Shown in pieces: positions 44,590 to 55,219 of a DNA stretch of 64,000 nucleotides. Positions within the stretch are counted from its first letter, which is position 1, and each line of letters starts with the position of its first letter. The notes under the pieces are model-generated. The model worked only from the letters and a program-made list of their open reading frames with translations, made no database searches and was not told where the DNA came from. Source of the DNA: Agriotes lineatus (lineage: Eukaryota > Arthropoda > Insecta > Coleoptera > Elateridae); assembly GCA_940337035.1 (NCBI GenBank), contig CALNHX010007706.1:1-64000 (forward strand). The letters are read 5' to 3'. Both the position numbers and the translations under genes were made by a program.

Positions 44590-44890
44590 TTCACCCATTA
44601 TGTCTCAATAACTGTTGGAAATTGCATCTGATTCCAGAATAACAATTATATCTTCAGTGATTATTTCGACCTGATAATGACAGTTATTAAAACTTCGCAT
44701 TGTCTTTCCAAGATCGTGGAAAAACTGATGTACGTTATTAGAAGGAGCTCTGTAGATAGCTGCGATTGTGTATGATATACTATTTGTAACACAATTTAAG
44801 CGAAAAAACATAATATCCGTCTGTTTTAAATAATTATACAATTTGCTTAATATTTTCTTGAACATAAACAAGGAATGCGGAAAGTTTGTT
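44590..44890 (-). pseudogene. Non-LTR endonuclease domain fragment
   Basis: The minus frame contains ISYTIAAIYRAPSNNVHQFF, a pattern like IAIYRSPS..V..F of AP-endonuclease domains in Jockey/CR1-type ORF2 proteins. Further on a decayed GD.N.. motif (EDIIVIL) occurs. The reverse transcriptase is absent. Confidence 0.6.
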
Positions 44891-44990
44891 CCCCACATTT
44901 CGTTCCCCACATTTCGTACCCCACATTTTGTTTCCGGGATATTTCTCTCCCCACATCTCGTACCCGGAAACTTCGTTCCCGCAAGAGCTC
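44886..44990 (+). repeat. Minisatellite, CGTTCCCCACATTT unit
   Basis: About five imperfect copies of a 14-16-bp unit (gttccccacatttc, gtaccccacattttg, ...). A related single unit is at 45376-45392. Confidence 0.75.
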
Positions 44991-45107
44991 AATTTGTGTC
45001 CTAGATTACAGGGTGTTGAAAAAAGAGTGCAGCGATCGGAATGCAGTTAGAAAAATGAAAGATATTTTTATTTATTTATTTATTATAATAAATTTATAAG
45101 AACAAAA

Positions 45108-46237
45108 TAAATTGTATTTATTAAAAATGACGGTTTAATCTAAGTATCTTTCTGATATTTGGTATAGTGCCATGATTTCTCATTCTGAACAAATTTTCTT
45201 AGTAATATTTTGCCCTATAATGAACAAAAAGGGTAGTTTACCTGAAAAGAAAATAGTTTTTGCTTAACTGTCAAGGCCGACTTGTTTTTGAAAAACTGAA
45301 AATGTTCACTTTGACGTCGCGTTAGCTAACACCAGACTTAACATTGCTTTCTGCAACCGGCCCTTAATAACTTAAGTTCCCCACATTGTAACTTCGGAAA
45401 CCGAACATCAAATTTAACTTAAAAATGTCTAAACTGAAAGCGCCAAAGCTCTGCTTCAAGTCTAAAACAGTTTTTATTTAACTTGGCAATTTTAAAATAA
45501 ATAGTAGTCTGCAAACGTTCAAAATCACTAGTATAAGATATTTTATTACCTACAACGAATAAACCTATAGAATCGTGTGTAACGACATACAGGATTGCTG
45601 TTACAAGAAGTGAGAAGAAAAAAAATTGAATTTTATTTTGAGATTGTGGGATTAGGTCCTGCTTGGTCTGAAGAGAATTTTAACAATATTTTCAGTTTTT
45701 GAAAAAACAAGTCGGTCTTGACAGTGAAGCGAAAATTATTTTCTTTTCAGGTAAACTACCATTTTTGTTCATTACACGGCAACATTTTACTAATAAAAGT
45801 AGTTCAGAATGTTAAATTATGGCCATATACGAAATTCCAGGAAGATCTATTTACTTAGATTAAACTATCATTTTTAATAAATCGCCAGATGCCAGCGCAT
45901 AAAGCACCAGCCTCTACACCGCAAGGTAAATGAGGTTACAGATTATACATACATACATACAATTTATTTTGCTTAATTTTAAAAAATTACGGTTTAATCT
46001 GAGTAGGTAGACCTTCCTGAAATATTGTATAGCGCCATAATTTATCATGCTGAACAACTTTTCTTCGTAAAATTTTGCCGTATCATGAACAAAAAGGGTA
46101 GTTTACGTGAAAAGAAAATAGTTTTCGCTTCACTGTCAAGGCCGACTTTTTTCAAAAACTGAAAATATTCTTAAAATTCTCTTCAGACCAAGGAGGACCT
46201 AATCTCACAATCTTAAAATAAAATTCAAAAATTTACT
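45108..46237. repeat. Three copies of a 200-290-bp repeat, two forming an inverted pair
   Basis: Copies at 45108-45312 (+), 45605-45893 (-) and 45950-46237 (+). Shared blocks include aacaaaaagggtagttta, gaaaagaaaatagttttt and ctgtcaaggccgactt. The second and third copies face each other across about 60 bp that contains a CATA microsatellite. Confidence 0.8.
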
Positions 46238-46239
46238 AT

Positions 46240-47600
46240 TTAAAAGAACAAATGTGTCTCTAATTCAACATATTTATAAATTACTGCTAAAATGTTTAAA
46301 ATCATTTTTTATTTACTAAAAGTTTCAAGTCTGATTACGTTGTGTGAAGAATCCGAACCTACAGTTTGTCCCAGGAATTTTTCTCTGGCGTCATGTGCGT
46401 ATGAAATAGTCAAGGAAATAATCTAAAATTGTGGTGGCAGTTGTTTCCCCTTATCAGTAGAAGATGGGATTCTAAATCATTTGCGCTTAGACAGACTGTA
46501 GTCCCATTTCCTATGTTGATTTAACCAGCAACTGGTTGTATAAAGTAAAAAACTTAAACTTAAATAAAGTAAAGATGGCAGTGTAGAAATAATCCCGACC
46601 GCCTGTGCTACATCCCCAAGATCTCTACTCTATTATCTTCTTACACCATTTTAAGTAGTGATGCCGTGTAGAGCGAAACTTTCTAAACTCTTGTTTGGTC
46701 TTGCCTATATTCTCAAGACAACACTGGCCAACGTCTTGTCTATATATAAACAAGACTTTCATTCTAAATCAAGATAAATTCTAGAATGTTTTCAAGACTG
46801 TAGATTCACTAGTAAGTTGTAGGTAATATGAATTTTTTGCTCCATACGTTATCAGATCAGGTAAGTACAATGTTTCAATAAAAGTACCCTTATCAATTAA
46901 GAATATTTACTTATACTTAAGTAAGTATAATTAAATATTCTTCTCAATAAATGTAAATAAAATCTGTCTGTCATCATAGATGATAGGATACAACAGATTA
47001 CAGTTTATTCGAAAAAATTATTATATTAAAAAATACACTGTGATAGCTATTCTAATAAACTAATATATTAAGTATTCAAAACAATATAACAATTTTGTTC
47101 AAAATCTATGTTAACAAAAATTATGCAGTGAAGAGTTTCTTCGCTGAGCGTATAAAAACCCACACACAATGCAAGAATATTGAGTTTCTGCCAAATCGAA
47201 CATAGGTAATCATAGAGATGGAGACTTTTCAAGGTCTCTAGGTTAGCACTATTGTCACTTAGCCACCCAATTGTAAGTTTTCCCTATGTTCCGTTTAAAA
47301 AAAGTCTCACTGTATATTTGCATAAGAAAAACATACTATAACATTTTAAAAGAAAGTCTCATTTTTTATTATAAGATTAGCTTTTGAGCTCAACACTTAG
47401 GTGGACTAATTAAAATAATTTCTGAATCCGTAAAATTGACTTGTAAATAAAAAAGTTATAGAAAAAATAAAATGTTTTAACATGTTTAATAAAGATTGTT
47501 CAAAATTATGTACAAAATAGGTAAAAATGTCTTAACGTAGCTAATAATACTAAAATAGTAAAAGAAAACACTTAGTAATGCAAATTACATTAATTTTCAA
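46240..47600. other. No gene recognised
   Basis: AT-rich, with a repetitive 'caagac' word region at 46.68-46.80 kb. No element ends found. Confidence 0.3.
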
Positions 47601-47610
47601 AGTAAAAATC

Positions 47611-47691
47611 AGCCGGTGAGATTCAAACCCACGCTCTTAGAGGAAATCTGATTTTTAGGCAGATATCTTACGCGCTAGATCAGGCCTAGCC
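47611..47691 (-). ncRNA. tRNA-Leu-like relic or tRNA-derived SINE head
   Basis: On the minus strand: a D-arm/A-box-like TAGCGCGTAAGA, an anticodon stem ATCTG/CAGAT around a loop containing TAA, a variable arm tcctctaagagc, and a T-arm/B-box GTGGGTTTGAATCTCAC, ending ACCGGCT. The long variable arm suits tRNA-Leu. The acceptor stem does not pair well, so it is a pseudogene or the head of a SINE rather than a working tRNA. Confidence 0.5.
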
Positions 47692-47699
47692 AGATAAAT

Positions 47700-48410
47700 G
47701 CACATACTTATCGTTGTGTTATAAATGGCCCAGTGGCGACATAAGAAACTATTGACAATTGAGGACAAAGGGCGCCCGATCAATGCCGATGAAAATCTGA
47801 CACAGAACATACGTTAATATATAGGGATGATCATTAATATGCGCTACAGTTCAAAGAATTTTATGGAGGTTCGTAAAAAATAAATTCACCATTTCTCTTA
47901 ACCAGCAAAAACTTCAGAAATATAATGAGTAAGTAACAAACGACTTCCGGGATTAGACCGTGTCATGATTGAGATCGAAGAACTCAACGTTTCGCCCACT
48001 TTCGTAAGGGGCTTCATTATGAGGAAACAGCAAAAGAGCACGGTAACTCAACGTGTGAACCACGTCAGAGGCGAAACTCGAGTTTTTGTTATTTCTTTTT
48101 TCCATCTTGGCTAACTCTTCTGAGTTTACATCTCCTTATTTCCTCTACATGTTTTTATTTAAACAAGGGTTTCGCACCAACATACCTATAAATTATATAG
48201 TGTTTGGTAAAATTAGGCATCCTCTATCTTCGTTTTTTAATAATTTTATTTCTTGTCCTACTCCTTACAGTGTTTTCTGTAGTACATTTGTACCTTTATT
48301 GTCCTTCTTTTTATTTTAGTATTTTTTTCTGAAAATTCTTGCTTCTATATCTTCATATCAATTTCGCCTTTCTTCTTGCCAACGTTTTAGCCTAGGTATC
48401 ATGTAGTTTT
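47700..48410. other. No gene recognised; possible retroelement scrap with AACGTTTCG word
   Basis: 47.94-48.06 kb contains ctcaacgtttcgcccacttt-cgtaaggggctt, a phrase resembling untranslated parts of Penelope-like elements; this is a weak recollection-based hint. The rest is featureless. Confidence 0.25.
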
Positions 48411-48418
48411 TATATTAC

Positions 48419-48749
48419 TGTTTGTAGCCTTCTCAGTTTTCCGTTATTTGGAAAATTCCTGATTGCCAGCTCGCCTTGGAATTTGTGGACTGTATGAATT
48501 GTAGGTTTCACTGAATAAATACACTCGTTGAAAGCCGGAAATATGTTACTTTATTAGCAATAAACAACACATTGAACATTTGAACATTTACAAGAATTAA
48601 CTTTCGTAGAGCGGACCGGTTTGCATGCTGCCACGTTGACAGATGAAACGTAAGTGTTTTTGGAAGCGGAAGCACGCCCGGCAGTCTACTGCGCACAGTA
48701 TGAATTCAGAATGCAAGAGAGGCGGCAAAAGTTTATAAAGTCCTTAACA
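48419..48749 (-). repeat. 3' LTR of the BEL/Pao element
   Basis: Bounded by ATTAC on the left and, on the minus strand, preceded by a purine-rich tract (aaggcgggcggta) at 48750-48763. Near-identical to 54890-55214; the main difference is the 'ccgttatttgg' segment near 48440. Confidence 0.95.
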
Positions 48750-48944
48750 TACCGCCCGCCTTGGAAAGGGTAACCTTTCAAATAAAACAGTACAGAGTTG
48801 ACATGTAAAAGCTAGAGTAAAACATGTAACATGAACACACATATATACAAAGCATAATAGTACATGGATCTTAATCTAGTACAAGAAAACCCGAACAATG
48901 GGGAGCCAAAAGGCTTTACGAAAACTGCGCCGAACGCTAACGCA

Positions 48945-50198
48945 CTAGTTCACAACACTAGGTAGCGGGCACAATTTGGCGAAGGATCGTTTCACGATCC
49001 CTGACACAGTGTTCACGGACGCCACACGCGTAACGCCGTCAAGGCCAGGGTGCAGCTCGGTGACCCGGCCTAACCTCCACTTCAGAGGGGGTAGATTGTC
49101 ATCCTTGATGAGGACCATGGAACCAGGCTGGAGGTCCGAAAGATGCGTGCGCCATTTGGTGCGCTGTTGGAGTTCCGAGATGTACTCTTTACTCCATCTC
49201 TTCCACACATTCTGGTGAAGTTGTTGTATTCTCTGGTATTTAGACAGCCGAGACTCGACTATCTCAGTTACGTTGGGATCAGGCAATGACACCAACGGAC
49301 GACCAATCAGGAAAGGAGCAGGAGTCAAAGGCTGAAGGTCGTTTGGATCAGAGGACAAAGGGGACAGGGGTCGGGAGTTTAAGGTCGCTTCCACCTGTGC
49401 TAACAAAGTGCTAAATTCATCATAATTTAGACTAGCGTTACCTATAACGCGACGTATGTGATGTTTGGAGGACTTGATTCCGGCCTCCCACAATCCGCCA
49501 AAGTGGGGACTGTGCGCGGGTATAAAATGCCAAGCTACTCCGTCGTTCGCGACTGATTCGGAAATAGAAGGGTTTTGTTCCGCGAGAAAATTGCCTAATT
49601 CGATTAACTCGGAATTAGCGCCTACAAAGTTAGTGCCGTTGTCTGAGTAGACATGGAGCGGTTTGCCTCGTCGAGCCACAAACCGGCGAAAAGCCATTAA
49701 GAAGGCTTCAGTAGAAAGGTCAGCGACCAATTCAAGGTGCACTGCCTTTGTGATGAAACAAACGAATAGACAAAGGTAGGACTTCACTAGTTTAGAACCA
49801 CGTCCTTTGCGATCCTTTATCATGAACGGTCCACCATAATCGATACCAGTCGTATGAAATGGGGGCGATGATTGAATACGAGAGGCTGGCAGATCTCCCA
49901 TTATGGGTTCAGTTAACTTAGGAGAGAATCTAAAACACCGTAAGCATTGATGAACCACTTGCTTGACGATATTTCTGCCAGAGGTGATCCAATATCGTTC
50001 TCTGAGATTAGCTAACAGCATTTGAGGTCCGGCATGGAGAAGCCGAAGATGCTCATGCGATACTAGGAGTTTGGCGAATGGATGCTTGCCAGAAATCACT
50101 AGAGGAAACTTCTTGTCAAAGGGTAATTGAGAGTTGTGGAGCCTACCACCAACTCTTAGCAGTCCCTCGGAATCCAGAAAGGGATTCAGGGATATCAA
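48945..50198 (-). CDS. BEL/Pao integrase region (intact frame)
   Basis: The longest open frame in the window, 417 codons from the first ATG. It begins with an integrase zinc-binding (H2C2) region (HEHLRLLHAG ... HQCLRCFRF). The DDE core is complete: Asp in TTGIDYGGPF, Asp in VYSDNGTNF, Glu in GLWEAGIKSS. A C-terminal DUF5641-type tail (PLKWRLGRVTELHPG) ends at a TAA. In the living element this is the last part of Pol, cut out by the protease, and joins cDNA to the chromosome. The frame is separated from the upstream RNase H by frameshifts, so it cannot be made from this copy as part of Pol. Confidence 0.92.
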   Translation of the reverse strand: MISLNPFLDSEGLLRVGGRLHNSQLPFDKKFPLVISGKHPFAKLLVSHEHLRLLHAGPQMLLANLRERYWITSGRNIVKQVVHQCLRCFRFSPKLTEPIMGDLPASRIQSSPPFHTTGIDYGGPFMIKDRKGRGSKLVKSYLCLFVCFITKAVHLELVADLSTEAFLMAFRRFVARRGKPLHVYSDNGTNFVGANSELIELGNFLAEQNPSISESVANDGVAWHFIPAHSPHFGGLWEAGIKSSKHHIRRVIGNASLNYDEFSTLLAQVEATLNSRPLSPLSSDPNDLQPLTPAPFLIGRPLVSLPDPNVTEIVESRLSKYQRIQQLHQNVWKRWSKEYISELQQRTKWRTHLSDLQPGSMVLIKDDNLPPLKWRLGRVTELHPGLDGVTRVASVNTVSGIVKRSFAKLCPLPSVVN

Positions 50199-50442
50199 GC
50201 AGAAGATTGTTTCACAGGCTTGCTCTGTGACAACAGTTTAAGTTCGTCAGGAAATGACTCGCGTTGGGAGAACCTGGCAAGCCTTACAATAGATGCTTGC
50301 AGTTCATCTGTAGAGAGGGGACCAGAAAGACGATCAGTCTTAGGGGCTCGCGCATTGTTATGAAAACGAAAGCAATAAGCTATAACTCGTTGTAAGCGAG
50401 CAAAGCTTGAATACTGATTGAACGGAAATGGTTCAACAGAGG

Positions 50443-50993
50443 TTACAAGAAGACTCTGAACTTCTTTTTGAATTCTGGAAGCTCAGCACGAACATGTTTG
50501 GAAGTAGGCCAAGAGGCCTCACCTTCGCTTAGCCAGGTGGGACCATGCCACCAAAGGCTCAATTCTTTCAAACCTAAAGGGGTGATTCTCCTAGTGAAAA
50601 GATCAGCAGGATTAGACGTTGTGGGAACATGCCGCCAAGTGGCATCAAAGGTGAGTTGCTGAACATCAGCAACTCTGTTGCACACAAAGGTCTTAAGAAG
50701 ATTTGGACTGGTTTTCACCATCCTAGCACTATGGTGGAATCTGTCCACAGACCGATTCTAGATATGGGCAAATCAAGTGCCTTTATGACTTGCACGGAAA
50801 GTTTGCTTAGAAGAACAGCTCCGCAGAGCTCGAGCTTCGGGATTGTCAAGGGCTTTAAAGGGGCTACCTTGGCCTTGGAACAGAGAAGGTGAACCTGTAC
50901 TTCCCCTTCCTGATTCTTGGAACGTAGGTATATCGACGCACCGTAACTATTGTTAGAGGCGTCGCAGAAACCATGGAGCTCTATCTCGACCAC
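50443..50993 (-). pseudogene. BEL/Pao RNase H region
   Basis: Two overlapping frames. The first has ELHGFCDASNNSYGA, PKLELCGAVLL and LWTDSTIVLGW, which hold the D-E-D acidic residues of RNase H; the second continues with RVADVQQLT, WRHVPTTSNPADLFTR. A frame change near 50730 breaks it. A further gap of about 240 bp (50199-50442) to the integrase is also out of frame. Confidence 0.85.
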
Positions 50994-51950
50994 GCTCCGA
51001 CAGAGGACGTGACGAGGAATACTAAGTCATTGAGCATGAGAAGCTCACTGCGATAGGTTAACCATTTTTCTTGTATGGCTTTAGGAACGGGTTCATCCCA
51101 ATCCAGCTTTTCCATCCAAAGCTGTTGCAAAAGAACCTTGGCACCCATGGTGCATGGACTTAGAAGACCCAACGGGTCGAATATCTGCGATATTTCAGAC
51201 AAGATGCTACGCTTCGTAGCCTTACTACTTGTAGAATTTGAAATATTGAACATCAGATGATCGCTTTTAAAGGACCAAATCAAACCAAGGGTGTTTGTGT
51301 GCTCATGTGCACTGAAATCAAGAACACCCGGATGCAAATCGGAATCTGGTATTCCATCGAGAACTTCTGGAGAGTTAGAATCCACTTTCTAAGTTTGAAG
51401 CAGCCTGACTCAAGAATCTGATCCAAGTTTGAGCAGAGAGTACGCGCTTTCTCAGGAGTGTCGGCACCTGTCAGAAGGTCGTCGACGTAGAAGTCCTCCT
51501 TTATGATTCGAGAGACTTCGGGATTTGAAGCCTCACATTCGATGCCCAATTGGGTAAGCATCGAATAGCAAGAAAAGATGCTGAAGCGGTGCCATACGTA
51601 ACCGTATTCAGGTCGTACGACCGAAGAGGCTCAGCTGAGGAGGGTCGCCACAAGATTCTCTGAAGGGGCGTATGGTTAGGATTCACCAGAACTTGGCGAT
51701 ACATCTTCTCGATATCAGCTGATATAGCGAATAAATGCTTGCGAAAGCGAACAAGAATTGAAAATAAGTCTTGCTGCACGGTTGGGCCAACCATCTGAAT
51801 GCTGTTCAGGGATTGCCCGAAGTGGTTGCTTGAGAACCATTGAATACAACTCGGAGTTTAGTTGTCAGGCTTTCCTCTTTTAAGACTCCGTGGTGGGGTA
51901 GATAATAGGATATCTCGTTTCAATTAGGGTTTGAAACGGACATATGACCT
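50981..51950 (-). pseudogene. BEL/Pao reverse transcriptase region
   Basis: Motif A (ISADIEKMYRQVLV) is at about 51.7 kb and the catalytic box FYVDDLLTG at about 51.49 kb, the BEL form of YxDD. The connection segment (SEISQIFDPLGLLSP) is typical of Pao peptidase A17/RT proteins. At least three frame changes (near 51.8, 51.55 and 51.37 kb) and a further break near 51.0 kb interrupt it. Confidence 0.88.
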
Positions 51951-52800
51951 AATTCAGAATATCATTCATGAAACTCGAATAGCGATTGGACAAGTCAGGG
52001 TTCGCTTGTAACCGCTTCTCTAATGATAAGAATCTTTTCTGAGCGATTTGCAATGAATCACCCAATACCTCTACAGGCTTCTTGAAAGGGATAGAGACAA
52101 CGAATCGACCATTCGCTTCTCGTTGAGTATTTTGCACGAAATGTGCCTCACAGGCGTTCTCTTCATTTGTGCGAACCTTTTCCTCTGGGTAATGTTCGAG
52201 TTGCCAAAACCTAGCAATGGGATCAGAAGCATCCTCGATCGTGCTAAGATTGCACTGTACAGGGTACGCAGAAGGGGGGCCTGTGGGGCCAGAAACAATC
52301 CAACCAAAACGAGTCTTTTGGAGGATGGGAAGATTTGGGCCTAGACCAATTTGTCCAATACAAAGGAGCTGCCAGAAAATGGGCGAACCAATCAGAATGT
52401 CGATGGTGCCCGGTTGGTCGTAGGACAGATCTGATAACTTGATGTTATCAGGAACCTTGAAGCTGTTTCGCTGGACGCGAAAACTTGGGGTAACACCCGT
52501 AATCTCATCGAGAACAAGACAGGATAGGCCAATGCCGTATGAAGTGTGAGGGGCTTGCAGCTTGATATCACACCTAGCCTTGATTTGAGAAGTGGCTTTA
52601 CTTAAGCCAGAAACAGTAACGTTGACTTCGCGAGTTGGAAGCTTCAACTTTTTACACAAATCTGAACGTATAAAGTTCGATTGGAACCGGAATCCAACAG
52701 GATTCGCACAACGTGAGGCGTACCATCATCAGCGATGAGTTTAGCGGTAGCCGTAGGTAAGAGTACCTGAAAAGCATTCGAACAGAATGCCGAAATCGAT
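51949..52800 (-). pseudogene. BEL/Pao protease (DUF1758-type) and linker
   Basis: An aspartic-protease active site LLDSG is readable at about 52.70 kb, one frame change upstream of the 236-residue open frame. Downstream features are SFKVP, DILIGSPIFWQLL, LPILQKTRFGWIVSG, the usual DUF1758 C-terminal part, then the linker to RT (RFWQLEH, VSIPFKKP). The stop at 51949 precedes the RT. Confidence 0.85.
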
Positions 52801-52859
52801 TGGTTAGTTCAACAGGGGTTTCTGCTGACACTGCAGATCTGGTTGACTAGAAGAAGCGT

Positions 52860-54080
52860 TCTGAGGCTTATCCTCATGAAGAAGTGTGTTGTGCCTTGAT
52901 TTGCACTTTCTACACGTATATTTGGAGCTACAGAGGCTCGCAAGGTGACCCTGAGTTAGGCAATTAAAGCATACGCGGAGCTCTTTTGCCTTGACTTTCT
53001 GTCAGAACAGACAGCTTGACAAACTTATCGCATTTGTACAAGGAATGAGATCCTTTACAAAGTGGACACGAAGGGGTACCTGACACAAATGATTTCGAAT
53101 GTACCTTGGAAGACTTTTCGGGTACAAGCTTGCTATCTTTTACTTCCAGAGTTTCTAGAAGATTCGCTGTATTTTGTAAGAATTCCTTGAACTCATCAAG
53201 ATTAGGCAGGTCAGAACTTGACCGGTTTCTAAGGACCTCCCATTCACGAAATGTAGTGGGGTCCAGTTTTTTAGAAACTACATAAATTATAACAAAATCA
53301 AGAAGCTCGCTTTCGGTAGCTAATGATTTGATTGCTGCAAAATGCTTGAATAACATATCGCTAATCGTACGTAATTTAGTTGCAGATTCCTTACTGCAAG
53401 ATTCAAGTTCAAAAATAGCCTTGAGGTGGTTATGAACCAGAATTTTTGGATCATTGTATCGATTGCACAATGCCTCCAAGCTAGAGTATAATTACCCGCA
53501 GTAAACTCTAAACTTTTTATATTTGGCTTGCATCACCCTGTAAACTAGCCTTTAAGTAATGCAGCTTTTGAATATTAGTTAACGCTTGATTCTCATGAAT
53601 TAAACTAATAAAAATCTCACGAAACTCTAACCATTCTGAAACGTTCCCTGAATATTTGGGAATCGAAATGGCAGGAAGGCGTACAGCTTGATTATTGCAA
53701 TGTGAACTGCAATTTGAATGCGTTGATCTTACGCTACCAGCAGGCGATCCAGAAGGATCTAATGCAACATCAGACTGTTTGTTGTATTCATTAATCAAAT
53801 ATTCAGCTTGTGAAATTGCAAAATAATAAGAATCCTCAAATTCAACTTGTTGCTGCATTTCAGATTCTGTATCCTCACTGGTTTCTAAAATTTGTTCATG
53901 AACCGCATAATATTCCGATAACAAGGTGGCTGTATCATTCAATCTTTTTTGCAATTGAATAATCTGAGCGCTAGATAAGAATTGATCTTCATCATGAATT
54001 TTTTGCAAGGATTGCACGTGATTTGAGAAACGCGTAAGCTTTCCTTTAATAGAGCCACGTGCTCTTACAAGCGGATCCAT
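52860..54080 (-). pseudogene. BEL/Pao gag with zinc knuckle (frameshifted)
   Basis: Gag starts at the ATG 54080-54078 (MDPLVRARGSIKGKLTR). The DUF1759-type gag core has AVRLPAISIPKYSG, WLEFREIFISLIH and LHYLKASLQGDA. Two single-base losses near 53.5 kb separate it from the second part (EALCNRYNDP, HLKAIFELE, LPNLDEFKEFL). A CCHC knuckle (CFNCLTQGHLASLC) follows at about 52.95 kb in another frame. In the parent it forms the particle and packages RNA. Confidence 0.88.
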
Positions 54081-54102
54081 AATTGTTGAAATTAAAAACA
54101 AT

Positions 54103-54889
54103 TTAACAGGTCGAACTAACTTTTCGTACGCCTCTGGCGTGAATTTTGTACGCTTCTGGTACGCGGACCCAACGGGTCAACTATCTGTGATATTTCAGGC
54201 AAGATGCTACGCGTGGTAGCCTTACTACTTGCAGAATCTGAAATATTCTTTAATGATAAAACCTTTCGCACGCCTCTGGCGCGAATTTGTTTATAACGCA
54301 GACAGCGCTTGCTAACAACGCGAGAAACTTGTCGCTTACGACGCAGAAAACGACCCCGGTACAACGCGAGATGATTAACTTGTGACTGCAGTATGAAACA
54401 TGCAGGGGATATCGCTAACAAACGTAATAGCCTGGCATTTCACGCAATTAAAATGTTTATATGACTCATAAACCATTTGTTTACGCAATAATACACAGCT
54501 GAAATTAAGCACACATGCAAACACAGACGAAATAAACCAAATTTATGCATAGGAAAATCAGGCTTACATTGATATTGGTGTGTGCCGCCTTGCCGGTTTT
54601 CTGTTCCTACTACCGTCTCGCTTGCAGCTGCAATGCCCACGTGCACGAACTTGGCGTTGATAGCACCGTCTGCTGTCTTCCTTCCTCTCGTTACGGGCAC
54701 CGCATGTGCCCTCTTCGTTCACGCGTTGCTGCGAATATGAACGCTGCTTCCTTGCGGCCGATTGCATGCGATGCAATACAAACTGAATATGCTTTTGTAC
54801 TTGCCAATGACCAATGTTGTCGAATGCTGTCGCTGTTGACTGGACTCGCAATGACCTAATGTGGTTTAATCCTGGCTCTGTAGGACCAA
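54103..54889 (-). promoter_or_regulatory. BEL/Pao leader with duplicated pol fragment
   Basis: Between the 5' LTR and gag. After the LTR end the minus strand reads TTGGTCCTACAGAGCC, the likely primer-binding site. 54170-54252 is about 85 bp nearly the same as 51165-51248 of pol (encoding the RSIL.EISQI.DPLG segment), bounded by two copies of 'cg(t/c)acgcctctggcg' at 54127 and 54272. Several open frames of 86-137 residues across the leader have no domain. Confidence 0.75.
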
Positions 54890-55214
54890 TGTTTGTAGCC
54901 TTCTCAGTTTTTATTTGAAAATTCCTGATTGCCAGCTCGCCTTGGAATTTGTGGACTGTATGAATTGTAGGTTTCACTGAATAAATACACTCGTTGAAAG
55001 CCGAAAATATGTTACTTTATTAGCAATAAACAACACATTGAACATTTGAACATTTACAAGAATTAACTTTCGTAGAGCGGACCGGTTTGCATGCTGCCAC
55101 GTTGACAGATGAAACGTAAGTGTTTTGGAAGCGGAAGCACGCCCGGCAGTCTACTGCGCACAGTATGAATTCAGAATGCAAGAGAGGCGGCAAAAGTTTA
55201 TAAAGTCCTTAACA
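54890..55214 (-). repeat. 5' LTR of the BEL/Pao element
   Basis: Starts TGTTAAGGAC at 55214 on the minus strand and ends ACAAACA at 54890; followed outside by ATTAC. Contains the promoter of the element; AATAAA-type and TATA-like (TTTATAAAC) words are present. Confidence 0.93.
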
Positions 55215-55219
55215 ATTAC

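Larger units (their letters stand above)
48419..55214 (-). mobile_element. BEL/Pao LTR retrotransposon, structurally complete, coding frame broken
   Basis: 6.8 kb flanked by ATTAC direct repeats (48414-48418 and 55215-55219). LTRs of 331 bp (48419-48749) and 325 bp (54890-55214) start TGTTAAGG and end CTACAAACA on the minus strand. Order on the minus strand: LTR, leader, gag, zinc knuckle, protease, RT, RNase H, integrase, purine-rich tract, LTR. No envelope-like frame is present. LTRs differ by a few small indels and substitutions, so insertion is relatively young. Multiple single-base frameshifts in gag and pol make this copy non-autonomous. Confidence 0.95.

Noticed and set aside
48976..51260. 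Plus-strand frames across the BEL/Pao element
   Set aside because: Antisense shadows of integrase, RNase H and RT.
54440..54977. Frames of 86-137 residues in the BEL/Pao leader as an extra gene
   Set aside because: Overlap on both strands, lack any domain and lie in the untranslated leader; no envelope-like features such as a signal peptide plus transmembrane segment.
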